64,000 bases of DNA from an uncultured Eubacterium sp. Its GTDB lineage: Bacteria; Bacillota; Clostridia; Oscillospirales; Acutalibacteraceae. Every line of letters begins with the position of its first letter. The first letter of the stretch is position 1. The stretch spans positions 1 through 64,000 of the forward strand of contig CAKSWS010000005.1 in assembly GCA_934512155.1 (NCBI GenBank), read 5' to 3'. Shown here piece after piece: positions 1 to 8,316 of this stretch. The notes under the pieces were generated by a model. That model was not told the DNA's origin. It did not search any database and saw nothing but the letters and a program-made list of their open reading frames with translations. The translations under genes and the position numbers were made by a program.

Positions 1-1551
1 GTTACTTGGAGCGGAATGAGAATAGAAAAAAAGGCAACAAAAAATGTTTTGAAACAAATTAACAATATGATTTTTGATAAAGCGCAAACGCTGGACGTTG
101 CATGTTATGAAGACCCGGCGTTTTACGATAAGTATCAGCGTGCAACCCTTGTTGCCACATCCGGTTATTTTGATATTATTTGTTTTGATTTTGCCGGTGT
201 GGTTTCCGGCATAATTTCAATGATTTGTGTTTTTACCACGGTTTCCGTTATAAATCCTGTTTATTTGTTGTTTTTACTGCCGATTTTTCTTGTTTTTATT
301 ATTGAAACGGCAAAAAGCCGCTATGTTTATAAGCGTGATTTGGAAATGACAACAAATAACAGAATTAAAGCATATATTCAGCGCACTGTGTTTTTGCGTG
401 AATATTCAAAAGATATAAGAACTTCAAACATTTTTGCCGTTCTTATGAAAAGGTTTCAGTCGGCAATAGATTCTAATATTGAAATTTTAAAAAAATACGG
501 TGTGGGCTTGTTTGCATACAGTATGGTAAGTTCTCTTTTTGAAGAGTTTATACCTGTTATCGGCAGCTATGCTTTTGCAGGCTGGGAATTTGTAAAAAGG
601 GGAACTATGACGGTTTCCGGTTTCAGTGTTGTTTTAAGTTCTATAAATTCCGTGCGTGATGTTACCCTTGATATAACACAGTGCTTTGACGAAATGAATC
701 AAATGGCATTGTATTTTCAGAATTTAAAAGATTTTTTTGATTACAAGCCTCAAATTGTTTCAGGCAGTAAAAAAGCAGAGCCGTTTGAAAGTTTGGAATT
801 TAAAAATGTTTCGTTTAAATATCCCTCTGCTTCAAAAAATTCGTTAAATAATATTAATTTTAGGTTAAATAAAGGGGAAACAGTTGCCGTGGTAGGTATT
901 AACGGTGCAGGTAAATCTACTCTTTTAAAATTAATGCTTCGTTTTTATGATCCAACTTGCGGAGAGATTTTGTATAACGGCGTAAATATTAAAGAATATG
1001 ACCTTGATTCTTACAGAAATGCCTTTGCAACCGTGTTTCAGGATTACAAAAATTTTGCCGTTTCTGTTTTTGAAAACGTTATGTGCCGTACTTGTGATGA
1101 AAATGATAAAAAGTTTGCCAAAGAGGCGCTTGTTAACAGCGGCGTTTGGGATAAAATAAGCACTTTTGCAAACGGTGGCGACACTGTTTTAACACGTGAG
1201 TTTGATGAAAACGGTGCAGGACTTTCCGGCGGCGAAAATCAAAAGGTTTCGGCTGCACGCCTTTTTGCCCGTGATTTTGATGTGGCAATTCTTGATGAAC
1301 CCAGTTCTGCACTTGACCCGGTGGCAGAAAGCAAAATGTATGAAAATTTGCAGCGAGTTACAGGCGGAAAAACTGTTGTTTACATTTCTCACAGGCTTTC
1401 AAGTGCATCAACGGCAAGCCGCATTATTGTACTTAAAGAGGGCGGTATTATTGAAAGCGGCACTCACGGTGAATTAATGGCGGCAGGCGGCGAATATACA
1501 AAAATGTTTTCCCTTCAAGCATCAAATTACAAAAGAAAGGAGGAGGCTTAA
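1..1551 (+). CDS. ABC exporter half-transporter (TMD-NBD), 5' end outside the window
   Basis: The reading frame is open to base 1, so the true start lies upstream; the first in-window ATG is at 16. About 250 residues of membrane domain with hydrophobic helices are followed by a nucleotide-binding domain. The latter has a Walker A (GINGAGKST), signature LSGGE, Walker B ending ILDEP and an H-loop (ISHRLS), all canonical. The family is an ABCB-type exporter, normally about 580-600 residues, so roughly 80-90 N-terminal residues are missing because of the window edge and not through decay. The stop overlaps the start of the next exporter gene (TAATG), so the two very probably form a heterodimer in the cytoplasmic membrane. 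Substrate unknown; peptide or drug export are the usual roles. Confidence 0.9.
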   Translation, partial: VTWSGMRIEKKATKNVLKQINNMIFDKAQTLDVACYEDPAFYDKYQRATLVATSGYFDIICFDFAGVVSGIISMICVFTTVSVINPVYLLFLLPIFLVFIIETAKSRYVYKRDLEMTTNNRIKAYIQRTVFLREYSKDIRTSNIFAVLMKRFQSAIDSNIEILKKYGVGLFAYSMVSSLFEEFIPVIGSYAFAGWEFVKRGTMTVSGFSVVLSSINSVRDVTLDITQCFDEMNQMALYFQNLKDFFDYKPQIVSGSKKAEPFESLEFKNVSFKYPSASKNSLNNINFRLNKGETVAVVGINGAGKSTLLKLMLRFYDPTCGEILYNGVNIKEYDLDSYRNAFATVFQDYKNFAVSVFENVMCRTCDENDKKFAKEALVNSGVWDKISTFANGGDTVLTREFDENGAGLSGGENQKVSAARLFARDFDVAILDEPSSALDPVAESKMYENLQRVTGGKTVVYISHRLSSASTASRIIVLKEGGIIESGTHGELMAAGGEYTKMFSLQASNYKRKEEA

Positions 1552-3356
1552 TGACTGCACAAAAAGAAAAAAAGGAACATTCAATGTTTTCAAATATGAT
1601 TTATTTTGTTAGGCTGATGTTTAAAGCCTCGCCTTTGCTTGTAATAGGCGAAATGGTGTGGGGTATTTTAAGTAATTTGCCTAACAGGCTTATTAGCGTT
1701 ATAGGCGTTAAGTATATAATTGATGTTATGACGTCAGGCGAAAGGCTTTACAGAATTTTCGGTGCAGTGGGCGTTATTGCGGCTGTTATAATTTTCAGCA
1801 GGCTTGTTTCTTGGCTGTTTCGTGAATTTATGTGGAATGTGGAAAAGGAAAAGTGCTATTTTGCACTTAACAAAAGTCTTTATGAAAAGGCAAAATCTTT
1901 GGATTTGGAATCTTACGACAATCCGGAATTTTACAATAATTTTATTTTAACAATAGAATCCTCAAGCGATAATATTCAAAATTTGCTTGGACTTTTGCGA
2001 AATTACTTTGGTAATGCAGTGGCACTTATTACTGTTTCTTCCGTGCTTCTTGCCATAGACCCGTGGTGTCTTGTAATAATTTTGGGCACGGTGGCGGTTT
2101 TTATGCCTCTTTCTAAAAAAATAGGCAATTTGCAAATGATGCGTCAGGTGGAAAACACAAAATATCATCGCCGTTCCGATTATTTTCAGCGTATTTTTTA
2201 TTTGCAGGATTATGCAAAAGAGGTGCGAATGAATAATATTCATCCGCTTTTAACAGACAGGTATAATGATGCTGCAGATGATGTTATTCGTAATCAAGAT
2301 AAGTATTGGAGCAAAATTTCACGCCTTTATTGTGTGCAGGAGGCAGGCGTTCAGGTGCTTGGATTTACCGTTGCGCTTCCTCTTTATTTGGGTTACTTGG
2401 TGCTTGTTAAGCAAACTCTTTCCGCAGGCGATTTTGTGGCAACGTTTAACGGTGCTTATTCCATTGCAATGAGTATTAATTTTTTAACCGTTTGGGCTGT
2501 TGCACGTTTTGAGGAAAGGGCAAAAATTATTGAAAAATACAGGGGATTTCTTAAAGCCGAGGGCAAAATTAAGGACGGAAGCGAGCCGGCACCCGTTACA
2601 AAGCCCAAAGAAATAAAAATAGAAAACCTTTCTTTTACCTATCCGGGTAATAACAAGCCCACGTTAAATAATGTTAATTTAACAATAAAGCCTTACGAAA
2701 AAATAGCCCTTGTGGGCTATAACGGCGCAGGTAAAACAACTTTAACAAATTTGCTTTTAAGGCTTTATGACGTTACAGACGGCAGTATTAAAATCAACGG
2801 TTGTGATATTAGCAATGTGCCTGTTTGGGAGCATAGAAACAGGTTTGCCGCCGTTTTTCAGGATTTTCAGATTTTTTCCTGCAATGTAGGCGAAAATGTG
2901 GCACTGAGTGATGAGTATAATAAGCAAAACGTAATATCGGCGCTTGCTCACAGTGGATTTACCAAGCCGTTGAAAAACGGAACTGAAACAGAGCTTTTGC
3001 GAGAATTTGATGACGGCGGCATTATGCTTTCCGGCGGTGAAAGTCAAAAAATAGCAGTGGCACGTGCATTTTATAAAAATTGCCCTTATGTTATTCTTGA
3101 TGAACCGTCTGCCAACTTAGACCCGGTTGCAGAATATAACTTAAACCGTGCAATGCTTGATGCGGCACAAAATAAAACCGTTATTTTTATTTCTCACCGT
3201 CTTTCTACCACTGTTAATGCAGATAAAATTTATGTTATGGAAAACGGCAGTATTATTGAAAGCGGAACCCACAGCGAGTTAATGAAAATGGGCGGTACCT
3301 ATGCGTATATGTTCAATCTTCAGGCAGAAAAATATAACAGTGCAGAGAGTTTGTAA
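1551..3356 (+). CDS. ABC exporter half-transporter (TMD-NBD), partner of the upstream gene
   Basis: A 601-residue protein of full ABCB length: membrane domain over about residues 1-320, then an ATPase domain with Walker A GYNGAGKTT, signature LSGGE, Walker B ending ILDEPSANLDP and H-loop ISHRLS. The ATG shares its A with the upstream TAA stop, and an AGGAGG ribosome site lies inside the upstream gene's end, which points to translational coupling and a heterodimer. Unlike the exporter pair at 56357-59964, both subunits keep the catalytic glutamate and the switch histidine, so both ATP sites should be competent. No regulator is next to the pair in this window. Substrate cannot be read from sequence. 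Confidence 0.92.
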   Translation: MTAQKEKKEHSMFSNMIYFVRLMFKASPLLVIGEMVWGILSNLPNRLISVIGVKYIIDVMTSGERLYRIFGAVGVIAAVIIFSRLVSWLFREFMWNVEKEKCYFALNKSLYEKAKSLDLESYDNPEFYNNFILTIESSSDNIQNLLGLLRNYFGNAVALITVSSVLLAIDPWCLVIILGTVAVFMPLSKKIGNLQMMRQVENTKYHRRSDYFQRIFYLQDYAKEVRMNNIHPLLTDRYNDAADDVIRNQDKYWSKISRLYCVQEAGVQVLGFTVALPLYLGYLVLVKQTLSAGDFVATFNGAYSIAMSINFLTVWAVARFEERAKIIEKYRGFLKAEGKIKDGSEPAPVTKPKEIKIENLSFTYPGNNKPTLNNVNLTIKPYEKIALVGYNGAGKTTLTNLLLRLYDVTDGSIKINGCDISNVPVWEHRNRFAAVFQDFQIFSCNVGENVALSDEYNKQNVISALAHSGFTKPLKNGTETELLREFDDGGIMLSGGESQKIAVARAFYKNCPYVILDEPSANLDPVAEYNLNRAMLDAAQNKTVIFISHRLSTTVNADKIYVMENGSIIESGTHSELMKMGGTYAYMFNLQAEKYNSAESL

Positions 3357-3383
3357 AAAGGGAGGCAATTCGGTTAAAAAAAT

Positions 3384-3489
3384 AAGTCCCCCTTGTTAAA
3401 GGAGGGGGGACCGCTTGCGGTGGGAGGATTCTATGGTGCCGTTCTTTTGCAACAAGAAAGAATGGCACAACCCCGCCGTGTTTACGGCG
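3384..3489. repeat. Nested palindromes, partial copy of a MITE/REP-like element
   Basis: Begins AAGTCCCCCTTGTTAAAGGAGGG and runs into GGTGGGAGGATTC at 3431. It is followed by a 12-bp hairpin (3436-3447 with 3457-3468) and a GTTT-loop hairpin (3474-3479 with 3484-3489). The first segment shares its 5' end with the fuller copies at 3516-3641 and 44607-44723. No protein is supported here. Confidence 0.7.
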
Positions 3490-3515
3490 AAATATATAAA
3501 AAATATATACCATAT

Positions 3516-3641
3516 AAGTCCCCCTTGTTAAAGGGGGATGTCATCGAAGATGACAGGGGGATTCAATAAAATGATGTACGACTTACAAGGAATCCCTCAG
3601 TTGCATATAAAATGCGACAGCTCCCTTTAACAAGGGAGCTT
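3516..3641. repeat. 126-bp MITE/REP-like element, most complete copy
   Basis: The 5' end (AAGTCCCCCTTGTTAAAGGG) and the 3' end (CTCCCTTTAACAAGGGAGCTT) are inverted copies of one another, and each is itself a palindrome around TTGTTAAA. Between them lie GAAGATGACAGGGGGATTCAAT and a second block with ATCCCTC and paired TGCAT/ATGCGACAG. The same order recurs with many changes at 44607-44723. No open frame of note, so this is a non-autonomous element. Confidence 0.75.
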
Positions 3642-3658
3642 AACGGTTATAAAAAATT

Positions 3659-3688
3659 AAACCGCCAATGCGTAAGCGTGGCGGTTTT
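3659..3688 (-). terminator. Bidirectional intrinsic terminator after the 220-aa membrane protein
   Basis: AAACCGCC pairs with GGCGGTTTT around an inner ATGCG/CGT helix. On the minus strand the hairpin is followed by AATTTTTT, fitting termination of the 3702-6611 operon. The same stem and almost the same loop recur at 20716-20746. Confidence 0.8.
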
Positions 3689-3701
3689 GTTTTGGATTAT
3701 C

Positions 3702-4364
3702 TTATTTATCAAGCCAACCGGCTTTATACATAAGGTGTGCACCTACAAGGGAAACAACAACACCAATGGGAATAAGTACGCCTGTACCTAAAGTGCCTTT
3801 AAACAACAAAATTATTGTAAGCACAACAATGGGTAAAATGGAAATTTTCCAATGCTTTGCAAGGTAAGATGCACAAAGTGCACCGAAAAGTGCAGGTGTT
3901 ACCTGTTGAAATGCAGGCGCAAACGGAGAACTCGGGTCTGTTATATTGTGCAAAACAGGGAAAAACGCAAGCACGCAAACGGCAATAATAACAGTTGTTA
4001 CTATTGATGATACGGCAATGGAAATTGTGGAAATAACTTCGCCCTTTTCACTGTTCGGTTCAACCTTTGCACTGTCCATTGCACTAAGTGCAACAGGAAG
4101 TTTAAGGTTTGTAATGTTGCCTGTAACAAATCCCAAATATGTGCCGCCTGTGCCTAAAAGCGGTGAATATGTTAAAACTTCAAGCACTGCCGTTGGGTAA
4201 AAAACAAGGGCAACGGTGGCAAGACCTTTACCAATCATTTCAAACTTTGGGGAAACCCCTAAGTGCCAACAAATTAATGCAGGTACGGCAAGGAAAATGG
4301 CAAGGGTTACCACCGTCCAAATTTTGCCGTATGTGTGGGTTTTATCAATATATTTATCGTTCAT
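3702..4364 (-). CDS. Uncharacterised multi-pass membrane protein, partner of the DUF5058 protein
   Basis: I do not recognise a characterised family. The 220-residue protein has about six hydrophobic segments: one near residues 18-36, one near 45-62, and the rest after a loop rich in glycine and asparagine. It has no signal peptide and no enzyme motif. I chose the ATG at 4364 because a strong GGAGGGG overlapping the upstream stop sits six bases before it; an ATG fifteen bases further upstream lacks a ribosome site. It follows the DUF5058 gene by two bases, so the two products are probably made in equal amounts and may form a two-component channel or transporter. The M20 peptidase encoded first in the operon suggests an acylated amino acid or peptide substrate (inference). 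Confidence 0.8.
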   Translation of the reverse strand: MNDKYIDKTHTYGKIWTVVTLAIFLAVPALICWHLGVSPKFEMIGKGLATVALVFYPTAVLEVLTYSPLLGTGGTYLGFVTGNITNLKLPVALSAMDSAKVEPNSEKGEVISTISIAVSSIVTTVIIAVCVLAFFPVLHNITDPSSPFAPAFQQVTPALFGALCASYLAKHWKISILPIVVLTIILLFKGTLGTGVLIPIGVVVSLVGAHLMYKAGWLDK

Positions 4365-4366
4365 TA

Positions 4367-5137
4367 TTAACCCCTCCATTCAAAAAACGCAATGTTTGCA
4401 GGCAGTATTTGAGCAAGCAGCATAACAAGTGCCATAGCGCCGATCATTGCAAAAGGCATTGCAAAGCTTTCCAGCCATTTCATATGCTTCAGTGTTGAAA
4501 GTTTTTGCAAAACAAGCATTAAAACAACAGAAAATACAAGGGCGGCAACAGAAAGCACGCCGGCACCGTCGCCTGTAATATCGGCATTGCCCTGTCCGGC
4601 AATGGCACGTGCCACAAATGCGGCTATAAGGCCTATAAATGCCGCCGCACTCATAACAGATGACCATTTGCTGTTTTTAGATGCCACATTGCCGATTTTG
4701 CTTTGAATTTTTTTAAGAAAAATAGGAATTAAAATAAGGGGCATTATAGAGCCTAATGTCATAACCCATGCAACAGTGCTGAAAACTTCCGGGTCTGTAA
4801 TGGGGTTTGCTATTCCTCCTGTAAGGCCGTAAGCCTCAATGGCATTTGTTGCGGCTGTTACTTCATACGAAATGTTGCCTATAACCGTAAGCCTTATCCA
4901 AGGCAATACATATCCAAGTCCTGCGGAAAGTGTTAAAACCGTGGCAACAATTCCTATGGCAGGTGCAACGGTAAACAAGCCGCTTGAAATAATTGTGCTT
5001 TTAATTGTTGTTTTTTCAATGCCTAATTCACGGGCTTTTTTTATTGCTCTTACAAGAAAGAAAACGGCTTGGGCAATAACAAAAACCACAATGCAAATTG
5101 CCAGGCATATCATAAATTTATCTTCTTTAAAATCCAT
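4367..5137 (-). CDS. DUF5058-type multi-pass membrane protein
   Basis: A 256-residue, very hydrophobic protein with about seven membrane segments and a short basic loop after the first helix (RAIKKARELG). The central run with conserved glycine and proline (GLFTVAPAIGIV, then GYVLPWIRLTVIG) is the part I associate with DUF5058, which has no assigned function as far as I know. An AAAGGAG ribosome site overlaps the end of the M20 gene seven bases upstream. The ordering peptidase, DUF5058, then a second membrane protein, with almost no spacing, indicates one functional unit, most simply a transporter feeding or emptying the peptidase reaction. Family assignment is from memory and should be treated as probable. 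Confidence 0.75.
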   Translation of the reverse strand: MDFKEDKFMICLAICIVVFVIAQAVFFLVRAIKKARELGIEKTTIKSTIISSGLFTVAPAIGIVATVLTLSAGLGYVLPWIRLTVIGNISYEVTAATNAIEAYGLTGGIANPITDPEVFSTVAWVMTLGSIMPLILIPIFLKKIQSKIGNVASKNSKWSSVMSAAAFIGLIAAFVARAIAGQGNADITGDGAGVLSVAALVFSVVLMLVLQKLSTLKHMKWLESFAMPFAMIGAMALVMLLAQILPANIAFFEWRG

Positions 5138-5144
5138 TAAATTT

Positions 5145-6611
5145 TTACTCCTTTGTCATTAAACGAATATATCTTTTGAAAAAGGTAACGCCTTGGGTCA
5201 TTTGTTCAACAGGAATTCTTTCGTTTGTTGAATGTGTTGTTAACAGCAATTTTGTGTCAACGGTAAACGGTGCAAAGCGGTAAATGTTTTGGCATACGTT
5301 TTCATAGTTATATGCGTCTGTGCCGCCCATTACGAGGTATGGTGCAACAATGTTTTTTTCGTTAATGTTAATTGAAAGGCGTGAAAGTGTTTCAAACGCT
5401 TTTGTGTTTGTTGGTGAAACAAGGCTTGGTTCTTTGCCTTTAACAAATTCTATTGTTGTGTTTTCATCGCCCATATATTTTTCAATGTGGCGGCGAACAT
5501 CTTCAATGGTTTGCCCCGGCATTATTCTGAAATTAACCGTAACACTTGCTTTTTGCGGTAAAACATTTGCCGCAGGCGAGCCTTGGCACATTGTTACAGC
5601 CGTTGTGGTTCTTACAAGGGAAGCGGCAGGGGGAATTTTGTTCATTATTTTAAGCAACAGCGGCTTCAAGAGCCAAAGGTTGCAAAAAACAACTCTGCCT
5701 AAATATGATGTTCGCTTGCCTATATCTGTGAAAAGATTATATACAAATGGCAAAATTTTAGATTTGAATTGGTGGTTTTCCAAATTTTCAACTTTTTTGG
5801 AAAGCATGCCTATTGCCGTGTGTTTTGGCGGTTGTGATGAATGACCGCCTTTTGCCGTGTATGTAATTTTAAAATCAGCATATCCTTTTTCAGCAACGCC
5901 TATGCCTGCCAAATTTGCATCAAGAATACCTTTAACTTTTGCCGGCAGCATTGCGCCGCCCTCGTCGATTACACTGTCTAATTCAACGCCTCTTTCTTCA
6001 AGAACCTTGGCAAGCTCGTGAGCGCCGTTGTTTGTTCCTGCTACAATTTCTTCATTGTGGCCAAAGCAAAGGTAAACCGTTCTTTCAGGCTGAAATCCTT
6101 CTTCAAGCAAGGTTTCCACGCTTTCAATCAGGCAAATAAGGTGGTTTTTCATATCAAGGGCACCTCTGCCCCAAATAAATTCGCCGTCGTTATAACCGTC
6201 AAACGCCGGGTGTTCCCAGTCTTGCTCCGTGCCGTCTGAAACAGGCACAACGTCTTGGTGTGCAAGAAAGGCTATGGGTTTTAAATTTTCATTTGTGCCT
6301 TTCCATGTAAACAGCAGGCTTGCTTTTGAAACGTCTTCTACAGTTAAATTTTTATGTACAAGCGGATATGCTTCACGCAAAAAGTTGTGAAATTTGTCAA
6401 ACTCGTCCCAGTCGGTATCGTTTTCGTCATTGTGAGAAATTGTTTTGATTTGAATTGCACGGCTTAAATTATCGCAGGCACGCTTTGAATTAACCTTTTC
6501 TTCGGGAAATTCTTCTTTTTTCGGCATGGCGGTTTTAAAAAATGCCGCTCTTATAAGCGTAAGCACAATAAATGCCGCTAAAATAATTAAAATTGCGTAT
6601 AAAATCTTCAT
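5145..6611 (-). CDS. M20 family metallopeptidase resembling PM20D1 (N-acyl amino acid hydrolase/synthase type), membrane-anchored
   Basis: 488 residues. Residues 1-24 form a membrane helix, followed by the M20 catalytic domain with the expected di-metal ligands: H118 and D120 in AHQD, D153 in GRGALDMK, E187/E188 in HNEE, D216 in VIDEGG and H460 in THSTNE. GGHSSQPP at 255-262 belongs to the lid/dimerisation domain. The N-terminal anchor and the LSRAIQIKTISH segment after it resemble the PM20D1/carboxypeptidase S branch and not cytosolic dipeptidases. In mammals that branch joins or splits fatty acids and amino acids. Whether this enzyme does so, or cleaves peptides, cannot be told from sequence. 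It is the first gene of a three-gene operon with two membrane proteins; its promoter diverges from that of the DUF1846-pyrG operon. Confidence 0.88.
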   Translation of the reverse strand: MKILYAILIILAAFIVLTLIRAAFFKTAMPKKEEFPEEKVNSKRACDNLSRAIQIKTISHNDENDTDWDEFDKFHNFLREAYPLVHKNLTVEDVSKASLLFTWKGTNENLKPIAFLAHQDVVPVSDGTEQDWEHPAFDGYNDGEFIWGRGALDMKNHLICLIESVETLLEEGFQPERTVYLCFGHNEEIVAGTNNGAHELAKVLEERGVELDSVIDEGGAMLPAKVKGILDANLAGIGVAEKGYADFKITYTAKGGHSSQPPKHTAIGMLSKKVENLENHQFKSKILPFVYNLFTDIGKRTSYLGRVVFCNLWLLKPLLLKIMNKIPPAASLVRTTTAVTMCQGSPAANVLPQKASVTVNFRIMPGQTIEDVRRHIEKYMGDENTTIEFVKGKEPSLVSPTNTKAFETLSRLSININEKNIVAPYLVMGGTDAYNYENVCQNIYRFAPFTVDTKLLLTTHSTNERIPVEQMTQGVTFFKRYIRLMTKE

Positions 6612-6664
6612 TCTTTTTACCCCTTTTAATATGAAATTTTTTACAATTTAAAATATACAAATTA

Positions 6665-6694
6665 ATTATTGCACACTTTTTTATATTTTGTCAA
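6665..6694 (-). promoter_or_regulatory. Promoter for the M20-DUF5058 operon
   Basis: On the minus strand TTGACA (6689-6694) is separated by 18 bases from AATAAT (6665-6670). This gives a leader of about 45 bases before the ATG at 6611. It is divergent from the promoter at 6717-6745. Confidence 0.6.
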
Positions 6695-6716
6695 TTAAAA
6701 AAGTTTTTTATTGCTA

Positions 6717-6745
6717 TTGATTTAGAAAAAAAATTACTGTATAAT
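6717..6745 (+). promoter_or_regulatory. Sigma-A-type promoter of the DUF1846-pyrG operon
   Basis: TTGATT (6717-6722), 17-base spacer, perfect TATAAT (6740-6745). Predicted transcription start near 6752, only a few bases before the terminator hairpin at 6758-6781. Confidence 0.75.
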
Positions 6746-6757
6746 ATGTAAGTACAG

Positions 6758-6787
6758 ACGGTTGTACCCAGGTGCAACCGTTTTTTT
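6758..6787 (+). terminator. Leader terminator (attenuator) upstream of DUF1846-pyrG
   Basis: ACGGTTGTACC (6758-6768) pairs with GGTGCAACCGT (6771-6781) with one G-U pair, and seven T follow directly. No plus-strand gene lies upstream closer than 3356, so this hairpin can act only on transcripts from the promoter just before it. That is the arrangement of an attenuator, not of a gene-end terminator. Confidence 0.75.
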
Positions 6788-6818
6788 CATTTCAGTGATG
6801 TTTTTCAGAGAGGGTAAA

Positions 6819-8279
6819 ATGTATAAAATAGGTTTTGATAATAATAAATATCTTCAAATGCAATCGGAAAGAATTAAAGAAAGAATTGCGGAATTCGGCG
6901 GTAAATTATACTTGGAATTCGGCGGCAAACTTTTTGACGATTATCACGCATCCCGTGTGCTTCCCGGTTTTCAGCCGGACAGCAAGCTGCAAATGCTTAT
7001 GCAGTTAAAGGATGAAGCGGAAATTGTTATAGTTATCAGCGCCGAGGATATTGAAAAAGCAAAATTGCGTGGAGATTTGGGCATTACATATGATAAAGAT
7101 GTTATTCGTCTTATTAAATCTTTTGCAGATAAAGGTTTAATGGTGGGCAGTGTTGTTTTAACAAAATACACTTCAAGCGCACGTGTTAACGCATTTGAAG
7201 AAAGGCTTAATAAATTAGGTTATCCTGTTTATCATCACTATGTTATAGAAGGTTATCCGTCAAACATTGCAAAAATTGTAAGTGATGACGGATACGGTAA
7301 AAACGACTATATTAAAACAGAGCGTTCCCTTGTTGTTATTACTGCTCCCGGTCCGGGCAGCGGCAAAATGGCAACATGCCTTTCACAGCTTTATCATGAA
7401 AATAAAAGGGGTATAAAAGCAGGTTACGCAAAATTTGAAACGTTTCCTATTTGGAACATTCCTCTTAATCATCCGGTTAATATGGCTTATGAAGCGGCAA
7501 CTGCTGATTTAAATGACGTTAATATGATAGACCCGTGGCATTTGGCAGCTTATGGTGAAACAACTGTTAATTATAACAGAGATGTAGAAATTTTCCCTGT
7601 TTTAAAAGCCACATTCGAAAAAATTTACGGCTCTTGCCCTTATAAATCACCTACCGATATGGGTGTTAATATGGCAGGCAACTGCATTGTGGATGATGAT
7701 GCGGTGAGTGCTGCGTCAAGAGATGAAATTATAAGAAGATATTTTACAGCTTTGGATAACAGCTTAACATCTCAAAACAGCAATGAACTTTATAAATTGG
7801 AGCTTCTTTTGAATCAGGCTGAAATTCAACCGGAAACAAGAAAGCCTGTTGTGCCTGCCAGAGAAACGGAAAAGGCTTCGGGTGCTCCGGCAGCTGCCAT
7901 TGAATTAAATGACGGCAAAGTAATTACAGGTAAAACGTCAAACCTTTTAGGCTGTGCGTCGGCTATGCTTTTAAATGCATTAAAGGAGCTGGCAGGAATT
8001 GATGACAGCGTGCTTCTTATTTTGCCTGATGTTATTGCACCTATTCAAGAACTTAAAGTTAAGCACTTGGGTAATAAAAATCCAAGACTTCATACTGATG
8101 AGGTTTTACTTGCTCTTTCTGTTTCTGCGGCAGAAGATGAAAACGCAAAGCTTGCTCTTGATCAGCTTTATAAACTTAAAAATTGCGAAATGCATTCAAC
8201 TGTTATGTTGGCACAGGTAGATCAAAACATTCTTAAAAAATTAGGCATTCGCTTAACATGCGACCCTAAAAGTAAATAA
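6819..8279 (+). CDS. DUF1846 family protein
   Basis: 486 residues from the ATG at 6819, which has a GAGAGGG ribosome site; the frame extends 19 codons upstream but those lie over the leader hairpin and are unlikely to be translated. The N-terminal sequence (MYKIGFDNNKYL, then LYLEFGGKLFDD) and the AYGETTVNYNRD segment are typical of DUF1846, a widespread Firmicutes family of about 490-500 residues whose function I do not know. A glycine-rich ITAPGPGSGKMAT segment near residue 177 resembles a phosphate-binding loop. It precedes pyrG by 37 bases with no terminator between, so the two are probably co-transcribed and both controlled by the leader terminator. Confidence 0.88.
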   Translation: MYKIGFDNNKYLQMQSERIKERIAEFGGKLYLEFGGKLFDDYHASRVLPGFQPDSKLQMLMQLKDEAEIVIVISAEDIEKAKLRGDLGITYDKDVIRLIKSFADKGLMVGSVVLTKYTSSARVNAFEERLNKLGYPVYHHYVIEGYPSNIAKIVSDDGYGKNDYIKTERSLVVITAPGPGSGKMATCLSQLYHENKRGIKAGYAKFETFPIWNIPLNHPVNMAYEAATADLNDVNMIDPWHLAAYGETTVNYNRDVEIFPVLKATFEKIYGSCPYKSPTDMGVNMAGNCIVDDDAVSAASRDEIIRRYFTALDNSLTSQNSNELYKLELLLNQAEIQPETRKPVVPARETEKASGAPAAAIELNDGKVITGKTSNLLGCASAMLLNALKELAGIDDSVLLILPDVIAPIQELKVKHLGNKNPRLHTDEVLLALSVSAAEDENAKLALDQLYKLKNCEMHSTVMLAQVDQNILKKLGIRLTCDPKSK

Positions 8280-8316
8280 AAATATAACAAACAAAATATT
8301 TAAGGAGGAAAAGTAA

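Noticed and set aside
3313..3513. 66-codon minus-strand ORF after the ABC genes
   Set aside because: It lies across palindromic repeats, has no ribosome site and no recognisable sequence.
4139..4498. Plus-strand ORFs opposite the DUF5058 pair
   Set aside because: They mirror the real minus-strand genes and have no ribosome sites or domain-like sequence.
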